In this document: one piece after another, positions 37,355 to 45,913 of the stretch
Position numbering within the stretch: the stretch's first letter is position 1
Layout of the letters: each line of letters begins with the position of its first letter
DNA from: Ascoidea rubescens DSM 1968
Taxonomy: Eukaryota > Ascomycota > Saccharomycetes > Ascoideales > Ascoideaceae
DNA length: 64,000 nucleotides
NCBI RefSeq assembly: GCF_001661345.1
Contig: NW_017962933.1
Coordinates: 1 to 64,000, forward strand
Direction of reading: 5' to 3'
Program-made: the position numbers and the translations under genes
The notes under the pieces: model-generated
The model's database searches: none
The model's input: only the letters and a program-made list of their open reading frames with translations
Told to the model about the DNA's origin: nothing

Positions 37355-39013
37355 TTAAAAAATATTTCTCTTTGACAAATTATCAAATCTTGAATAAGTG
37401 TAACCAACAAATGGTAAATCCACAGTGTCGATATCATTTGCATTTAAACTATCATCAGTTATTTGAATATCACTAACGTCGAAATACCTAGTATCAGTTA
37501 CTGACTTTATATCAGGTACAAAAGGTGGGATAATTTGTTTTAAAGAATTCCAATCAACGCCCCTGAAAAATGGGTGGTTTTTAATCTCTGCAGCGCCATT
37601 GAACCTGCCAATTCTTTTGTCAGAATCAGTTAGTAATCTTTTAATCAAATCTTCGGCTTCTGTAGATAAATGGATATGTTCTGGAATATAGAAATAATGT
37701 TGCCAGTAAAGAATTTTTTTACAAGTATCTTCATTAGTTTCAGCCCAAAAGGGAGGACAACCTATTAAACATTCATACATAATAGCACCTAAAGACCACC
37801 AATCACACTCGGGACCATAACCTCTGTTTAAGAAGATTTCTGGAGCGATATAGTTTGGGGTACCAACTCTTGAATAAGCTAATAATCTTCTTGATTTTCT
37901 CCAAGTTTGCATTTTTTCTTCATCATTCATTGTCAAATGAATTGGGTTTTCAACGATGGTAGTATTTCTCTTTGAAGTGTTGTTATAATCGTAGTAATTC
38001 AACTTGGCTAAAATATTTTGATAATAGTTGATATCATTATGACTATGGAAATTAGTTGCCAAGCCAAAATCGGATAATTTCAAATGGCCAAAATTATCGA
38101 TAAGAACATTATCAGGTTTAATATCCCTGTGGATATAACCTAGTCGATGAACTTCTTCGATTGCCAAAATCATTTCAGCCATGTAAAATTTAGTGACTTC
38201 TTCAGTGAAACGATCCAATCTGATCAATAAACCCATCAAGTCACCACCGGGTAGATACTCCATAATGAGATACAAATATTTTAAATCTTGGAAGGAGAAA
38301 TATAAGGAGACAACCCATGGCGAAGTAGTTTGGGCCATGATATCTCTTTCAGCTTTAACGTGATTTATTTCATTTCTTTGGTACATTTCAGATTTTATTA
38401 ATCTTTTCATGGCAAAAATATTTCTATTATCTTTCTTTTGAACTAATCTGACTTCTCCAAATGCACCTTTACCAATGACTTTTATAGTTTGAAAATCGTC
38501 TATAGTTAGTTTAGTTCTCTTTAACCTTAAAAATTGGGACTGTCTTTGAATAAATCTTTGTTTTGTTCTATTTTTTGAAGCCATTGATGACTCTTGGTAT
38601 TTGAGCTTTTTCTCTAAATCTAAAACAGTTTGAGTATTTTCTCTAACATCTTGGGCCTTTAGCTTAAAGTAATTTTCCAATTTCAACTTAAAAGTCGAAG
38701 CCTTATTTAAAGTCTTTTGGGGGAAAAAGTTTGGCTGTCTGTTGAAAGTCACATAGGGAACTTTATCTTCGGTGTAGGTTGGAGAGTTGATGTTGTCGTA
38801 ATTATAATTGCTTGGAATATTGGTGTTGACATTGTCGTTGTAATTATTGTAACTATTGTTGTTATTAATGTTATTATTGATATTGTTGTAGATATTGGTG
38901 TCGCTGTTGCTGTTGTGCATTTGCATGTTTCCAGAGTTTATTACTATATTGGGATTGGCACTATTGATATTGATATTGTTAATATCGTTGTTGAGTGGTA
39001 TCTGGTTATCCAT
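37355..39013 (-). CDS. CBK1: NDR/LATS-family kinase CBK1
   Basis: CBK1 is the AGC kinase of the RAM network that controls polarity, cell separation and Ace2/Ssd1. The 552-residue protein starts at MDNQIPLNND, the first ATG. An Asn-rich N-terminus is shorter than in S. cerevisiae (756 residues in total). The Mob-binding coiled region (about 105-165) includes KNRTKQRFIQRQSQFLRLKR. The kinase domain has GKGAFGEV (181-188), Lys203, HRDIKPDN and DFG (315-317), with the NDR insert before the T-loop. The T-loop reads AYSRVGTPNYIAPE: the phospho-acceptor Ser381 is kept, but the usual Asp of TPDYIAPE is Asn. The hydrophobic motif FVGYTYSRF carries Thr539. Confidence 0.93.
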   Translation of the reverse strand: MDNQIPLNNDINNININSANPNIVINSGNMQMHNSNSDTNIYNNINNNINNNNSYNNYNDNVNTNIPSNYNYDNINSPTYTEDKVPYVTFNRQPNFFPQKTLNKASTFKLKLENYFKLKAQDVRENTQTVLDLEKKLKYQESSMASKNRTKQRFIQRQSQFLRLKRTKLTIDDFQTIKVIGKGAFGEVRLVQKKDNRNIFAMKRLIKSEMYQRNEINHVKAERDIMAQTTSPWVVSLYFSFQDLKYLYLIMEYLPGGDLMGLLIRLDRFTEEVTKFYMAEMILAIEEVHRLGYIHRDIKPDNVLIDNFGHLKLSDFGLATNFHSHNDINYYQNILAKLNYYDYNNTSKRNTTIVENPIHLTMNDEEKMQTWRKSRRLLAYSRVGTPNYIAPEIFLNRGYGPECDWWSLGAIMYECLIGCPPFWAETNEDTCKKILYWQHYFYIPEHIHLSTEAEDLIKRLLTDSDKRIGRFNGAAEIKNHPFFRGVDWNSLKQIIPPFVPDIKSVTDTRYFDVSDIQITDDSLNANDIDTVDLPFVGYTYSRFDNLSKRNIF

Positions 39014-39413
39014 GATGAGACCTTTGGCAAGGAGTCGATAAGAGATCAAGCAAGAGGAGAAACGTGTGGTTTAGTTGAAAGCAGTTGAAAAAGAGTGGAA
39101 TGGTGGAGCAAAACGAGATGGAAGAAGAGCCAGACAAAAAGAGAGCAAGTGGTGGTAGCAAGCCTTAGCAATAAGGAAGAAGCAGTAGAGAGATTGATTT
39201 ACACATTTCCACCTCACTCAAGAGCTGAAAATTGAAAAGCAGGGCATTCCTAATCAGAAGCGCTCCTCGACCTGAAACCAGCCAGGGGGAGCGTCCCGCG
39301 CTGCTGGCCCGCGCCGGCTGCCTGGAACAGAGCGTGTTGCTGCAGGGCTGCAGGAGGTGCCTGTGCTGCCTGTGCTGCCTGTGCTGCCTGTGCTTACTAT
39401 TGGTGTGCGCTAC
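39014..39413. other. CBK1 promoter and POM33-family 3' flank
   Basis: About 400 bp. The part from 39230 on is far more GC-rich than its surroundings. It contains about 3.7 copies of ctgtgctgc (39361-39393) and a palindromic gcgctcc...gggagcg stretch near 39260-39299. The plus frame here starts at a non-ATG codon and is repeat-driven. Confidence 0.5.
39361..39393. repeat. ctgtgctgc 9-bp tandem repeat
   Basis: About 3.7 perfect copies, just past the stop codon of the POM33-family gene, in a local GC-rich island. Confidence 0.85.
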
Positions 39414-40403
39414 TTAGCTACATGTATCTGTCTCGCTGAGATGGTCTGCTATGTTCCAGAGGTCAACGAGCCCTTCATCTGCATCTGGCGTGTCTATTGA
39501 CTCTGTCTTGCTGAGTCTCAAGGGGAGCTGTCTGTCCATAAATGTTCGAAACACTGTCCATTTTTCATAGGAATACTTATCAACATAGCTTGAGCTTTGG
39601 ACCCAGTTGTCTATTGTGTGGATCAAGCAGTATAGTGAAGTCTTACTAACCTCTGAGCTCTCGATTCTTAAGCACCATATAATTGAGTAAATCACATAAG
39701 GGTAGAAGTTTTGCTGATTTATCGATTGCATAAGTATTATGGGAAACAAAATGAGATCTAAATGTGCTGCCATCAATAGCAACGGAGTTTCCAATATTTC
39801 AATCAATGAATTCATTAATTCTGCCAAGGAACTGTCAGGGAAAACTTCAACTGCAAGATAATTGCTTAGATTCAACAACGAGTATAACGTAAATGGTAGA
39901 ATTTTAAATATCGTGATTGGTGTAAATAACCATAACATTGCAAACGATAGTAAATGTGAATTTTCAAATTTTAAAAATTTGGATAATGTGAAGGGAACCA
40001 ATTCGGGCATTGAGTTATTAATGCTTATAAATATCACAATGCTGTATGTTAATATTGCTCCAAGGTCGGCGGAATAGTACCATATTGTCGGTTTGAAATA
40101 AATCGGTTCGATTAAGTTTAATTTGCTGAAGTTGAAAATTGTTAAAAAGTATCCAATAGTCCCAATTATTGTAATGAAATGTGAAATTCCCCAAACGTAT
40201 TTCAATGTTAATGTGACTTCAGGAAATATGCTCAATAGATTATATTTGACTAAATAATCAATTTTCTCAAACGACAAATCATTTTTGAATTTTCGGATAT
40301 CTGCTTTATCAACCATTTTATAGAATTTCTCATTAGATTTAATTGCAAAATTTAAATAGTAAGTATATGATCTATCTTTTAAACTTTTATATATTTTATT
40401 CAT
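39414..40403 (-). CDS. POM33: POM33/PER33 (TMEM33) family membrane protein
   Basis: A 329-residue polytopic protein with several hydrophobic segments (about 67-95, 105-130, 150-175 and 205-245). The block ITIFKILPFTLYSLLNLSNYL, followed by EILETPLLLMAAHLDLILFP, and YVIYSIIWCLRIESSEVSKT match the pattern of fungal Pom33/Per33 and animal TMEM33. These shape ER tubules and help distribute nuclear pores. The basic, amphipathic tail FRTFMDRQLPLRLSK fits the membrane-binding C-terminal helix of the family. I cannot separate POM33 from PER33. The first ATG is used. Confidence 0.75.
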   Translation of the reverse strand: MNKIYKSLKDRSYTYYLNFAIKSNEKFYKMVDKADIRKFKNDLSFEKIDYLVKYNLLSIFPEVTLTLKYVWGISHFITIIGTIGYFLTIFNFSKLNLIEPIYFKPTIWYYSADLGAILTYSIVIFISINNSMPELVPFTLSKFLKFENSHLLSFAMLWLFTPITIFKILPFTLYSLLNLSNYLAVEVFPDSSLAELMNSLIEILETPLLLMAAHLDLILFPIILMQSINQQNFYPYVIYSIIWCLRIESSEVSKTSLYCLIHTIDNWVQSSSYVDKYSYEKWTVFRTFMDRQLPLRLSKTESIDTPDADEGLVDLWNIADHLSETDTCS

Positions 40404-40821
40404 TATCTTTATAAGTTTTCAATTTCTTTATAAGTTTTCAATTTCTCTTTTTTTTCACTTTCTCACTTGATCACCCCTCCAATAATATTTTATCACTGTT
40501 ATTAATAACACTGTTATAATCAGTATTTAAAATAAATAAGCATAAATACAATTGATATGTTTCTTTAGCAATAAGTCTTTAGCAATTGTGCCCTGATAAA
40601 ATTTTAATATTTCTAGCCAAATATTCTCAAAATAAATTAAATCGTTAAAAAAAAAGCAAAGAAACTAAAAATTAGAAAATCAAGAAACAAACAAAAATTT
40701 TCGGTAATTATTGTTACACAAAACCCTCATAAATATAGTGCTCAAAACCCTCTTTTTTTTCCTTTAATTGGATTAACGATTACTGTCAACTAAACCAACT
40801 GAATCAATCCATCTCGACCAA
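40404..40821. other. Intergenic upstream of the POM33-family gene
   Basis: About 420 bp of AT-rich DNA with a short direct repeat (tataagttttcaatttctt) directly upstream of the ATG. No gene seen. Confidence 0.5.
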
Positions 40822-41070
40822 CTACATCTGGATTGACCGCTTAAAACTCGAACTCTGAGCAAACAACGAAAAAACTATTCCTGCTCCAAGATAACCTAAT
40901 AGATAAAAAAACTAGTTACGAAACATCAGTTAGTTTTGCTGCTTGTTCACTGTAAGCCAGCGTTCTCGGAACAGAAGAGGAAAACCACTTACTGCTTTAC
41001 GTGAATAGGCTCTTTCGTCTTCTTCGGTCCTGAACGACACAAAGATCCTTCGTATGTTGGGCAACTTCAT
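40822..41070 (-). CDS. Candidate small spliced single-pass membrane protein
   Basis: This is a hidden gene, supported only by sequence logic. Exon 1 (41070-40993) encodes MKLPNIRRIFVSFRTEEDER and then AYSRKA. Exon 2 (40911-40822) continues in frame as FFYLLGYLGAGIVFSLFA and then QSSSFKRSIQM before TAG. The 55-residue product has a charged amphipathic N-half and one clear membrane helix, and it ends in a basic tail. Signals are donor GTAAGT, branch AACTAAC and acceptor ACTAG. The exon is GC-richer than its flanks, like other real exons here. I cannot match it to a known small mitochondrial or ER protein. An additional upstream exon is possible. Confidence 0.45.
40912..40992 (-). other. Intron in the candidate small gene (81 nt)
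   Basis: On the minus strand: GTAAGT donor ending exon 1 at 40993, AACTAAC branch at 40935-40929, acceptor GTAACTAG ending at 40912. The branch-to-acceptor spacing (about 18 nt) matches the other introns in this window. An alternative acceptor at 40896 would give only a six-residue tail. Confidence 0.45.
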
Positions 41071-41497
41071 CGCAATGGTAGTGATAGCTCAGCAATAGCC
41101 TCTTCTCCAGCATACGCAGGAATGTATCTGAACTGGCCCTGAAACTGCTCCCGCACCTGACTGGCATGTGCAATTCCAGGACTGCGTCTCTCTCGGGCCT
41201 TATTGTTGACGCAGAGGTGCGTTTTTCCCAACATTAGAACTACATTTGCTGGATAGACATGAAATTCTATCTTACCATTGAACAAGACATCATTTTGCTT
41301 GACTGTTTCTTTTGTTATTTTTATCTTCTTTCAAAAATGTAGTTTTTGTTTGGTTTTGTCTTTGCTCTTTTACTCTTTTACTCTTTTACTCTTTTACTCT
41401 TTTACTCTTTTAATCTTTTTATATTTAGTCGGGCTGTTCTTTGTTTTCTAAAAGATACTGGCTCTCTCATCCACTTTTCATAGAGTTCCTTATAGCA
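41071..41497. other. Promoter region with ctttt/act repeats
   Basis: About 430 bp. It includes a GC-rich stretch at 41080-41230 that is open in two minus frames without a good ATG; it could be a missed upstream exon of the small spliced gene. An 8-bp cttttact tandem repeat lies at about 41366-41413. Confidence 0.4.
41366..41413. repeat. cttttact 8-bp tandem repeat
   Basis: About six copies of a pyrimidine-rich octamer ending about 85 bp upstream of the next ATG on the plus strand. It could form part of a core promoter. Confidence 0.8.
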
Positions 41498-41932
41498 ATG
41501 AGCAAAGAAGTCGCAGCTTGTAGTTTGGATGAAATTCCAAAGGTTGCTATGGAGAGAAAAACACTCAATTTGTTTGATATCTCCTCTGACAACTTTACTA
41601 GTACTTCAGCTGAAAACAAAAAACTAATTGAAATTCCAACTATAATAGAGCCCGTCGGCAATTTGTATTATGAACCAAATGATCACTATTATTATCAATC
41701 AGATTTATCACTAAACTATCAATCTTATCAAGAATTGGATCTAGAACTTGATCAGAAAAACAGTACAAAATCTGGAAAAAATACTAATAAATTTACTAAT
41801 AAAGATATATGCCAAAGTGAAAAAAGCCTTGAAAAAGGTATTCAAAAGGTTTCCGAGAAAAGTGATAAAGAAGACGATAACGATGAAAATAATGATAAAG
41901 AAGAAGAAGAAGAAGAAGAAGAAGAAGAAGAA

Positions 41933-41967
<35 letters not shown>

Positions 41968-42775
41968 CGAAAATGAGCAAAATAAAAACAATAATAAATA
42001 CCTAAATTATGATTATTATTGTAATACATTGTACGATCAAACAGATTGCTCTGATTTTTACTATGATTTAGAATCCATAAAGACAATCAGTTATAATAGT
42101 ACGGAATTTGGTTTGAAGGATGAAGAATCTCAACATGATACCAACAATAAATACCGAAACAGAACCATAATTTTCGATCAGCAAAATCAACAATCAAGTG
42201 GTTTAGAAAAGGTAGATGATTTATCAAATATGTTGAATCAAAATTCTTATCCATTTGATGGTTTTAGTGAATTCTACAATAAAACAAAACAAGACCAGGA
42301 CCAATATCAGGACCAATATCAGGACCAGGACCAGAACGAGGCTTATGATCGAGATTACGATCAAGATCAAGAGCATTATAATTTGCATCAAAGAGCCTTA
42401 AATATTACAAGATGTAAGTACATGGAAAACAAAGAGTATCTTGTAAAATCGACTGCTTCATATTATATTGTTGAAGAAGAAACCTCAAGAATTAATCTTA
42501 AAAAAATCAATAATGAATTGATGAAATCTAATTTAGGTCAATATATTGAAAATGAATCTGGATCAATCAACAATAACAAAGAAATTTTTCAGACAATAAT
42601 AAAATCCACAGATAATACCAGCCCCCATGAATTGAAGGCATTTTTACTTGATATTAAAGATAAAAATTTAAAAGTCTCAATTTATCTAAAACACACTGAT
42701 GTTTCCAATGTTCCAAATTCTGATTATTACAGAAGATTGGCCATACTCAACTCCATCTCCAAAAAATACATCTAA
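41498..42775 (+). CDS. Unknown acidic low-complexity protein
   Basis: A 425-residue protein from the first ATG (MSKEVAACSLDEIPKVAMER). I cannot name it. It is dominated by acidic residues: a run of Glu then Asp near residues 135-156, encoded by (gaa)n(gat)n, and a Gln/Asp repeat (KQDQDQYQDQYQDQDQ) near 268-283. Tyrosine-rich blocks (YYEPNDHYYYQS, YDYYCNTLYDQ) suggest short linear motifs. The C-terminal 60 residues (HELKAFLLDIKDKNLKVSIYL) look folded and are the best target for homology. It may be a nuclear or regulatory protein, but no function can be assigned. Confidence 0.65.
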
Positions 42776-43108
42776 AGTTATTTCAACAACTTTCAGGCTT
42801 ATATTTCTTTTATTTCTATTGACTAATAATTTTACCCATTTAACTCAGTTGTGCATTTTTCGGTTTTTTTATCATTCTCTTTCATTTTTGTTCAATTCTG
42901 TCTCAGCGGTTTCCTAAAATGGCTTTCCCATAGTAAAGGACGTTGGCTGACAATAGTTATGTAATACAATGTATTTTCTTGCTTTGAGAAGCTTTTACAA
43001 AAACACTAAAATATTTGCATTGATGCCCCATATCCTCAATACATTCTATATAATATATAAATATGGTATAGACATTATTAAAAGTATTCAAAATGCATTT
43101 GCAAAGCT
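42776..43108. other. Convergent intergenic region
   Basis: About 330 bp between two convergent stop codons, AT-rich, with nothing notable. Confidence 0.6.
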
Positions 43109-43669
43109 TTATTTCAAAGCTTCTTTCTGGTCGCCAAATAATGTGTAAACAGGAGCCGGCAATTTGTCTCTTCCTTTCAAAAAATCTAACTCCATCACAA
43201 AGATAAACTCCAAAATATTTGCGTTGACTTTCTGAAACAAATTACCAGCAGCGCCAGCCGAACCGCCAGTGGCCAATATATCGTCTACAATGATAACATT
43301 GGCGTTGGTCTTAATATCCTCACTTTGAATCTCAAATACATCTTCACCATATTCTTTTTGAAATGTAGCAGAAACTGTTTTGCCTGGTAACTTGCCCTGT
43401 TTTCTCACTGGGATAAATCCTGCGTTTAATGCTAGTGCTAAAGTAGGAGCAAATAAAAATCCTCTGGCTTCAAGACCAACAACATAATCAATCTTAACAC
43501 TTGCAAATTTCTTTTCAATATGATTCTTAAATACCTGAATTAATTTGTTAAATAAATCGGGAGAGCGAAATATAGGCAAAAAATCTTCAAATAGAATACC
43601 TTCTTGAGGGAAGTTAGGGTATTGATTTAATGAATTTTTCAATTCTTGAATAACTTCGGAGTCTGACAT
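43109..43669 (-). CDS. APT1: Adenine phosphoribosyltransferase
   Basis: APT1 salvages adenine to AMP using PRPP. The 186-residue length is typical. Family motifs are NQYPNFPQEGILFEDFLPIF, VVGLEARGFLFAPTLALALN, and GFIPVRKQGKLPGKT. The PRPP-binding loop is VIIVDDILATGGSAGAA. Start MSDSEVIQELKNSLNQYP is the first ATG. The cytosolic enzyme is complete. Confidence 0.97.
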   Translation of the reverse strand: MSDSEVIQELKNSLNQYPNFPQEGILFEDFLPIFRSPDLFNKLIQVFKNHIEKKFASVKIDYVVGLEARGFLFAPTLALALNAGFIPVRKQGKLPGKTVSATFQKEYGEDVFEIQSEDIKTNANVIIVDDILATGGSAGAAGNLFQKVNANILEFIFVMELDFLKGRDKLPAPVYTLFGDQKEALK

Positions 43670-43863
43670 TTTTATTGAAGGCCAATCTATACAGTTCTCA
43701 AATAAATATACAAAGATAACAATTGAAAAAAGTGCCCATGAAAGCGAAAAATCGCTGGGAAAAAAAACTGATTAAAAAATAGCCGTTCATTTTTTAAACC
43801 AATCGCAAAGTTCGATGATAAACGAGCCAATAATTTGAAATAAATCTCTTTAAGTCGCCATTA

Positions 43864-44973
43864 TTAATGGTTTTCCTTCAATATTCTCAAGGAATACTGA
43901 GCAAAATTTTCACTTTTATTGATTTTATCATCAAGATTTGGCTGCATAAAAATAGCTAAAGTGTTTCTTGCTATATTCAAGTTTTTCATACTCTTTGAAG
44001 TCCTAACACAATGTCTAACTGCGTTGAATTTATTGCAGGAGATTTCTTGTAATGAACTTCCAATTTGAAATACAAGTGAATCTCGAGGTATATCGATCCT
44101 CAATTTTTCTTTGTTCGTAGAAATTTGAATATATAATCCCGAAAAATCTTTATCATTTTCTAAACCATCTTTTGTTTGAAATGTGTCCACCTCCTTTAAA
44201 TTTGAAAATAAATATTTGCCACTGCTTATGGCCTCACTCTCATCGACAAACATTGCTGATGTTAATGCTGTGAGACACGAATGGTCAACGTGCTCTCCAC
44301 ACCATAGATTATCGTCAAAATCATTTTGTTTAATTGACTTCAAGGGAAAATAGTGCAATAATCTGGCTTTTGTAGTTGTAGAATTTTTTACGATATAGGG
44401 CAAATATCCCTTACTGTAATAATCTTCTTTATTGACATGACTCCAAATATAACTGTCCAACTTTTCTGACAATTTCAATCCAATTTGTAGGATATAATTA
44501 ATTAATGCTTTACAATCTTTTTGAAAGTCTTTCAATTCTTCTAATTGTTTTATTTGCTCTTTATTCTTAATGCTATCAAACCATTGATTTTTTATCGTGT
44601 AACTTTTAAACTCTGAAAACGATTCAATATCACTTAAATTGGGCCCTTCTAATTTTGAATCTTTAAAAAATGAGCAATTGATATAAAATGAACCTTTCAA
44701 TAAATCAAAATTTCCATTCTCTAATTTTTCTTTACCTAATGACCACCCAACCAAATAAATTGATTCCTTTATTTCCAATAATTTTAAAATATCATCAGAA
44801 AGATTGGCGAGAATCGATGAAGATTTTAAAACCTTATCTCTTAATGATAAATAATCTTTGGGCATTTGATTAATTATTATTAATCCCAATGATTTCTCAC
44901 CAAATGCCTGCTCCAAAATTTTATCATCTATAGTACTATCAAGTTCATCTAAATTTATTGATATTGGCTTCAT
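43864..44973 (-). CDS. 2-oxoglutarate/Fe(II) oxygenase-like protein
   Basis: A 369-residue protein of the isopenicillin-N-synthase-like 2OG-Fe(II) oxygenase superfamily. The iron triad is visible: His228 and Asp230 in WCGEHVDHSCLTALT, and His321 in FNAVRHCVR. The strand LVFQIGSSLQEIS before the second histidine matches the C-terminal half of the double-stranded beta-helix. LLHYFPLK upstream is also characteristic. The substrate is unknown. Related uncharacterised proteins with the W/C-G-x-HxDH block occur across fungi and plants. The first ATG is used, and there is no signal peptide. Confidence 0.75.
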   Translation of the reverse strand: MKPISINLDELDSTIDDKILEQAFGEKSLGLIIINQMPKDYLSLRDKVLKSSSILANLSDDILKLLEIKESIYLVGWSLGKEKLENGNFDLLKGSFYINCSFFKDSKLEGPNLSDIESFSEFKSYTIKNQWFDSIKNKEQIKQLEELKDFQKDCKALINYILQIGLKLSEKLDSYIWSHVNKEDYYSKGYLPYIVKNSTTTKARLLHYFPLKSIKQNDFDDNLWCGEHVDHSCLTALTSAMFVDESEAISSGKYLFSNLKEVDTFQTKDGLENDKDFSGLYIQISTNKEKLRIDIPRDSLVFQIGSSLQEISCNKFNAVRHCVRTSKSMKNLNIARNTLAIFMQPNLDDKINKSENFAQYSLRILKENH

Positions 44974-45682
44974 GTTGATTTTGAGTATGGTTTCATTGAG
45001 TGTTATGATTCCGATTTTTCTTCCTACCTAAAAAAAAAATGTTAAACAAAGTAAAGGTAAAACAATTTAAGTTTACCAATTCTCATAAACAACTAGTGAG
45101 ATAACAAATTTTGTCAATGGACTCAGCTTTACTCAGATTCAAATTCAAAAAATCAAGTTTATAAAATTAGAATTTTATAGATTTGCAATTTTCTAATTAA
45201 AAAGATCCGAAACTCATAAAAAGATTATTAAAAATACTTTCTTGATAACCCAAACCAAAAAAAATATACTCTATCTGAAGGACAGTTTTCAAAATAAATT
45301 ATAACAAGACACTTTTTATTTGACTAAGATTGTTTTAAGTATTTTTAAAAAAACAAAGTATTACGTTTTTATTTCCAAAATTTATCAAATAGTCAGCAAT
45401 AGTCTAAGAAAAATTATATAATTATTTATTGGTTTTTATATCGTTTCCAAGTCTGATTCTTTGCAAAAAAAAAATAATAGACTAACTGGAAGCCAAAAAT
45501 AAATTTTATAAAACATTTGAGCTTTAAAATCTAACAGAAAAAATAAAACTTATTATTACGAAAAAGTCATTTGAACTAGATTTAAATAGAAAACTACATG
45601 GTGTTTGAAAAAGAAAGCTTTTAGATTTAGAATAATTAAATAATTTATTAGGAATATCAGTAATTTAAAATGATAAAGAATA

Positions 45683-45745
45683 TTGGCAGATTAATAGTTA
45701 AGAAGATTAATAGTTAAGAAGATTAATAATTAGGAAGATTAGGTT
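45683..45745. repeat. gattaatagttaagaa tandem repeat
   Basis: About three and a half degenerate 16-17-bp copies downstream of the kinase-like gene. Confidence 0.75.
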
Positions 45746-45814
45746 GAATGAAAAAACAATTCATCATTATGAAAATAGGAAAATAATCATAAAGAGAACA
45801 AAAAGAGGACAAAA

Positions 45815-45900
45815 AATATAACACATTAAGAANACAATATAATATATTAAAAAACAATAAATATAACACATTAAAAAAACAATACAGCACATTAAGAAAA
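45815..45900. repeat. aacacattaaaaaacaat-type tandem repeat
   Basis: About three degenerate copies of a unit of about 25-30 bp directly after the kinase-like gene's stop codon; one base is unresolved (N at 45833). Confidence 0.65.
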
Positions 45901-45913
45901 CTGGTTTTGCAGT

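Larger units (their letters stand above)
44974..45913. other. Long AT-rich intergenic region with tandem repeats
   Basis: About 940 bp between two minus-strand genes with no open frame. The right half contains two tandem arrays: a gaagattaatagttaa-type unit (about 45683-45745) and a unit of about 25-30 bp containing caatataacacatta (about 45815-45900). Position 45833 is an ambiguous base. Confidence 0.55.

Noticed and set aside
39232-39417. Plus frame with a CLCCLCCL repeat
   Set aside because: Non-ATG start; produced by the ctgtgctgc repeat in a GC-rich flank.
41067-41285. 72-codon minus frame overlapping the candidate small gene
   Set aside because: Starts at a non-ATG codon and conflicts in frame with the spliced model; it might be part of an upstream exon but cannot be supported.
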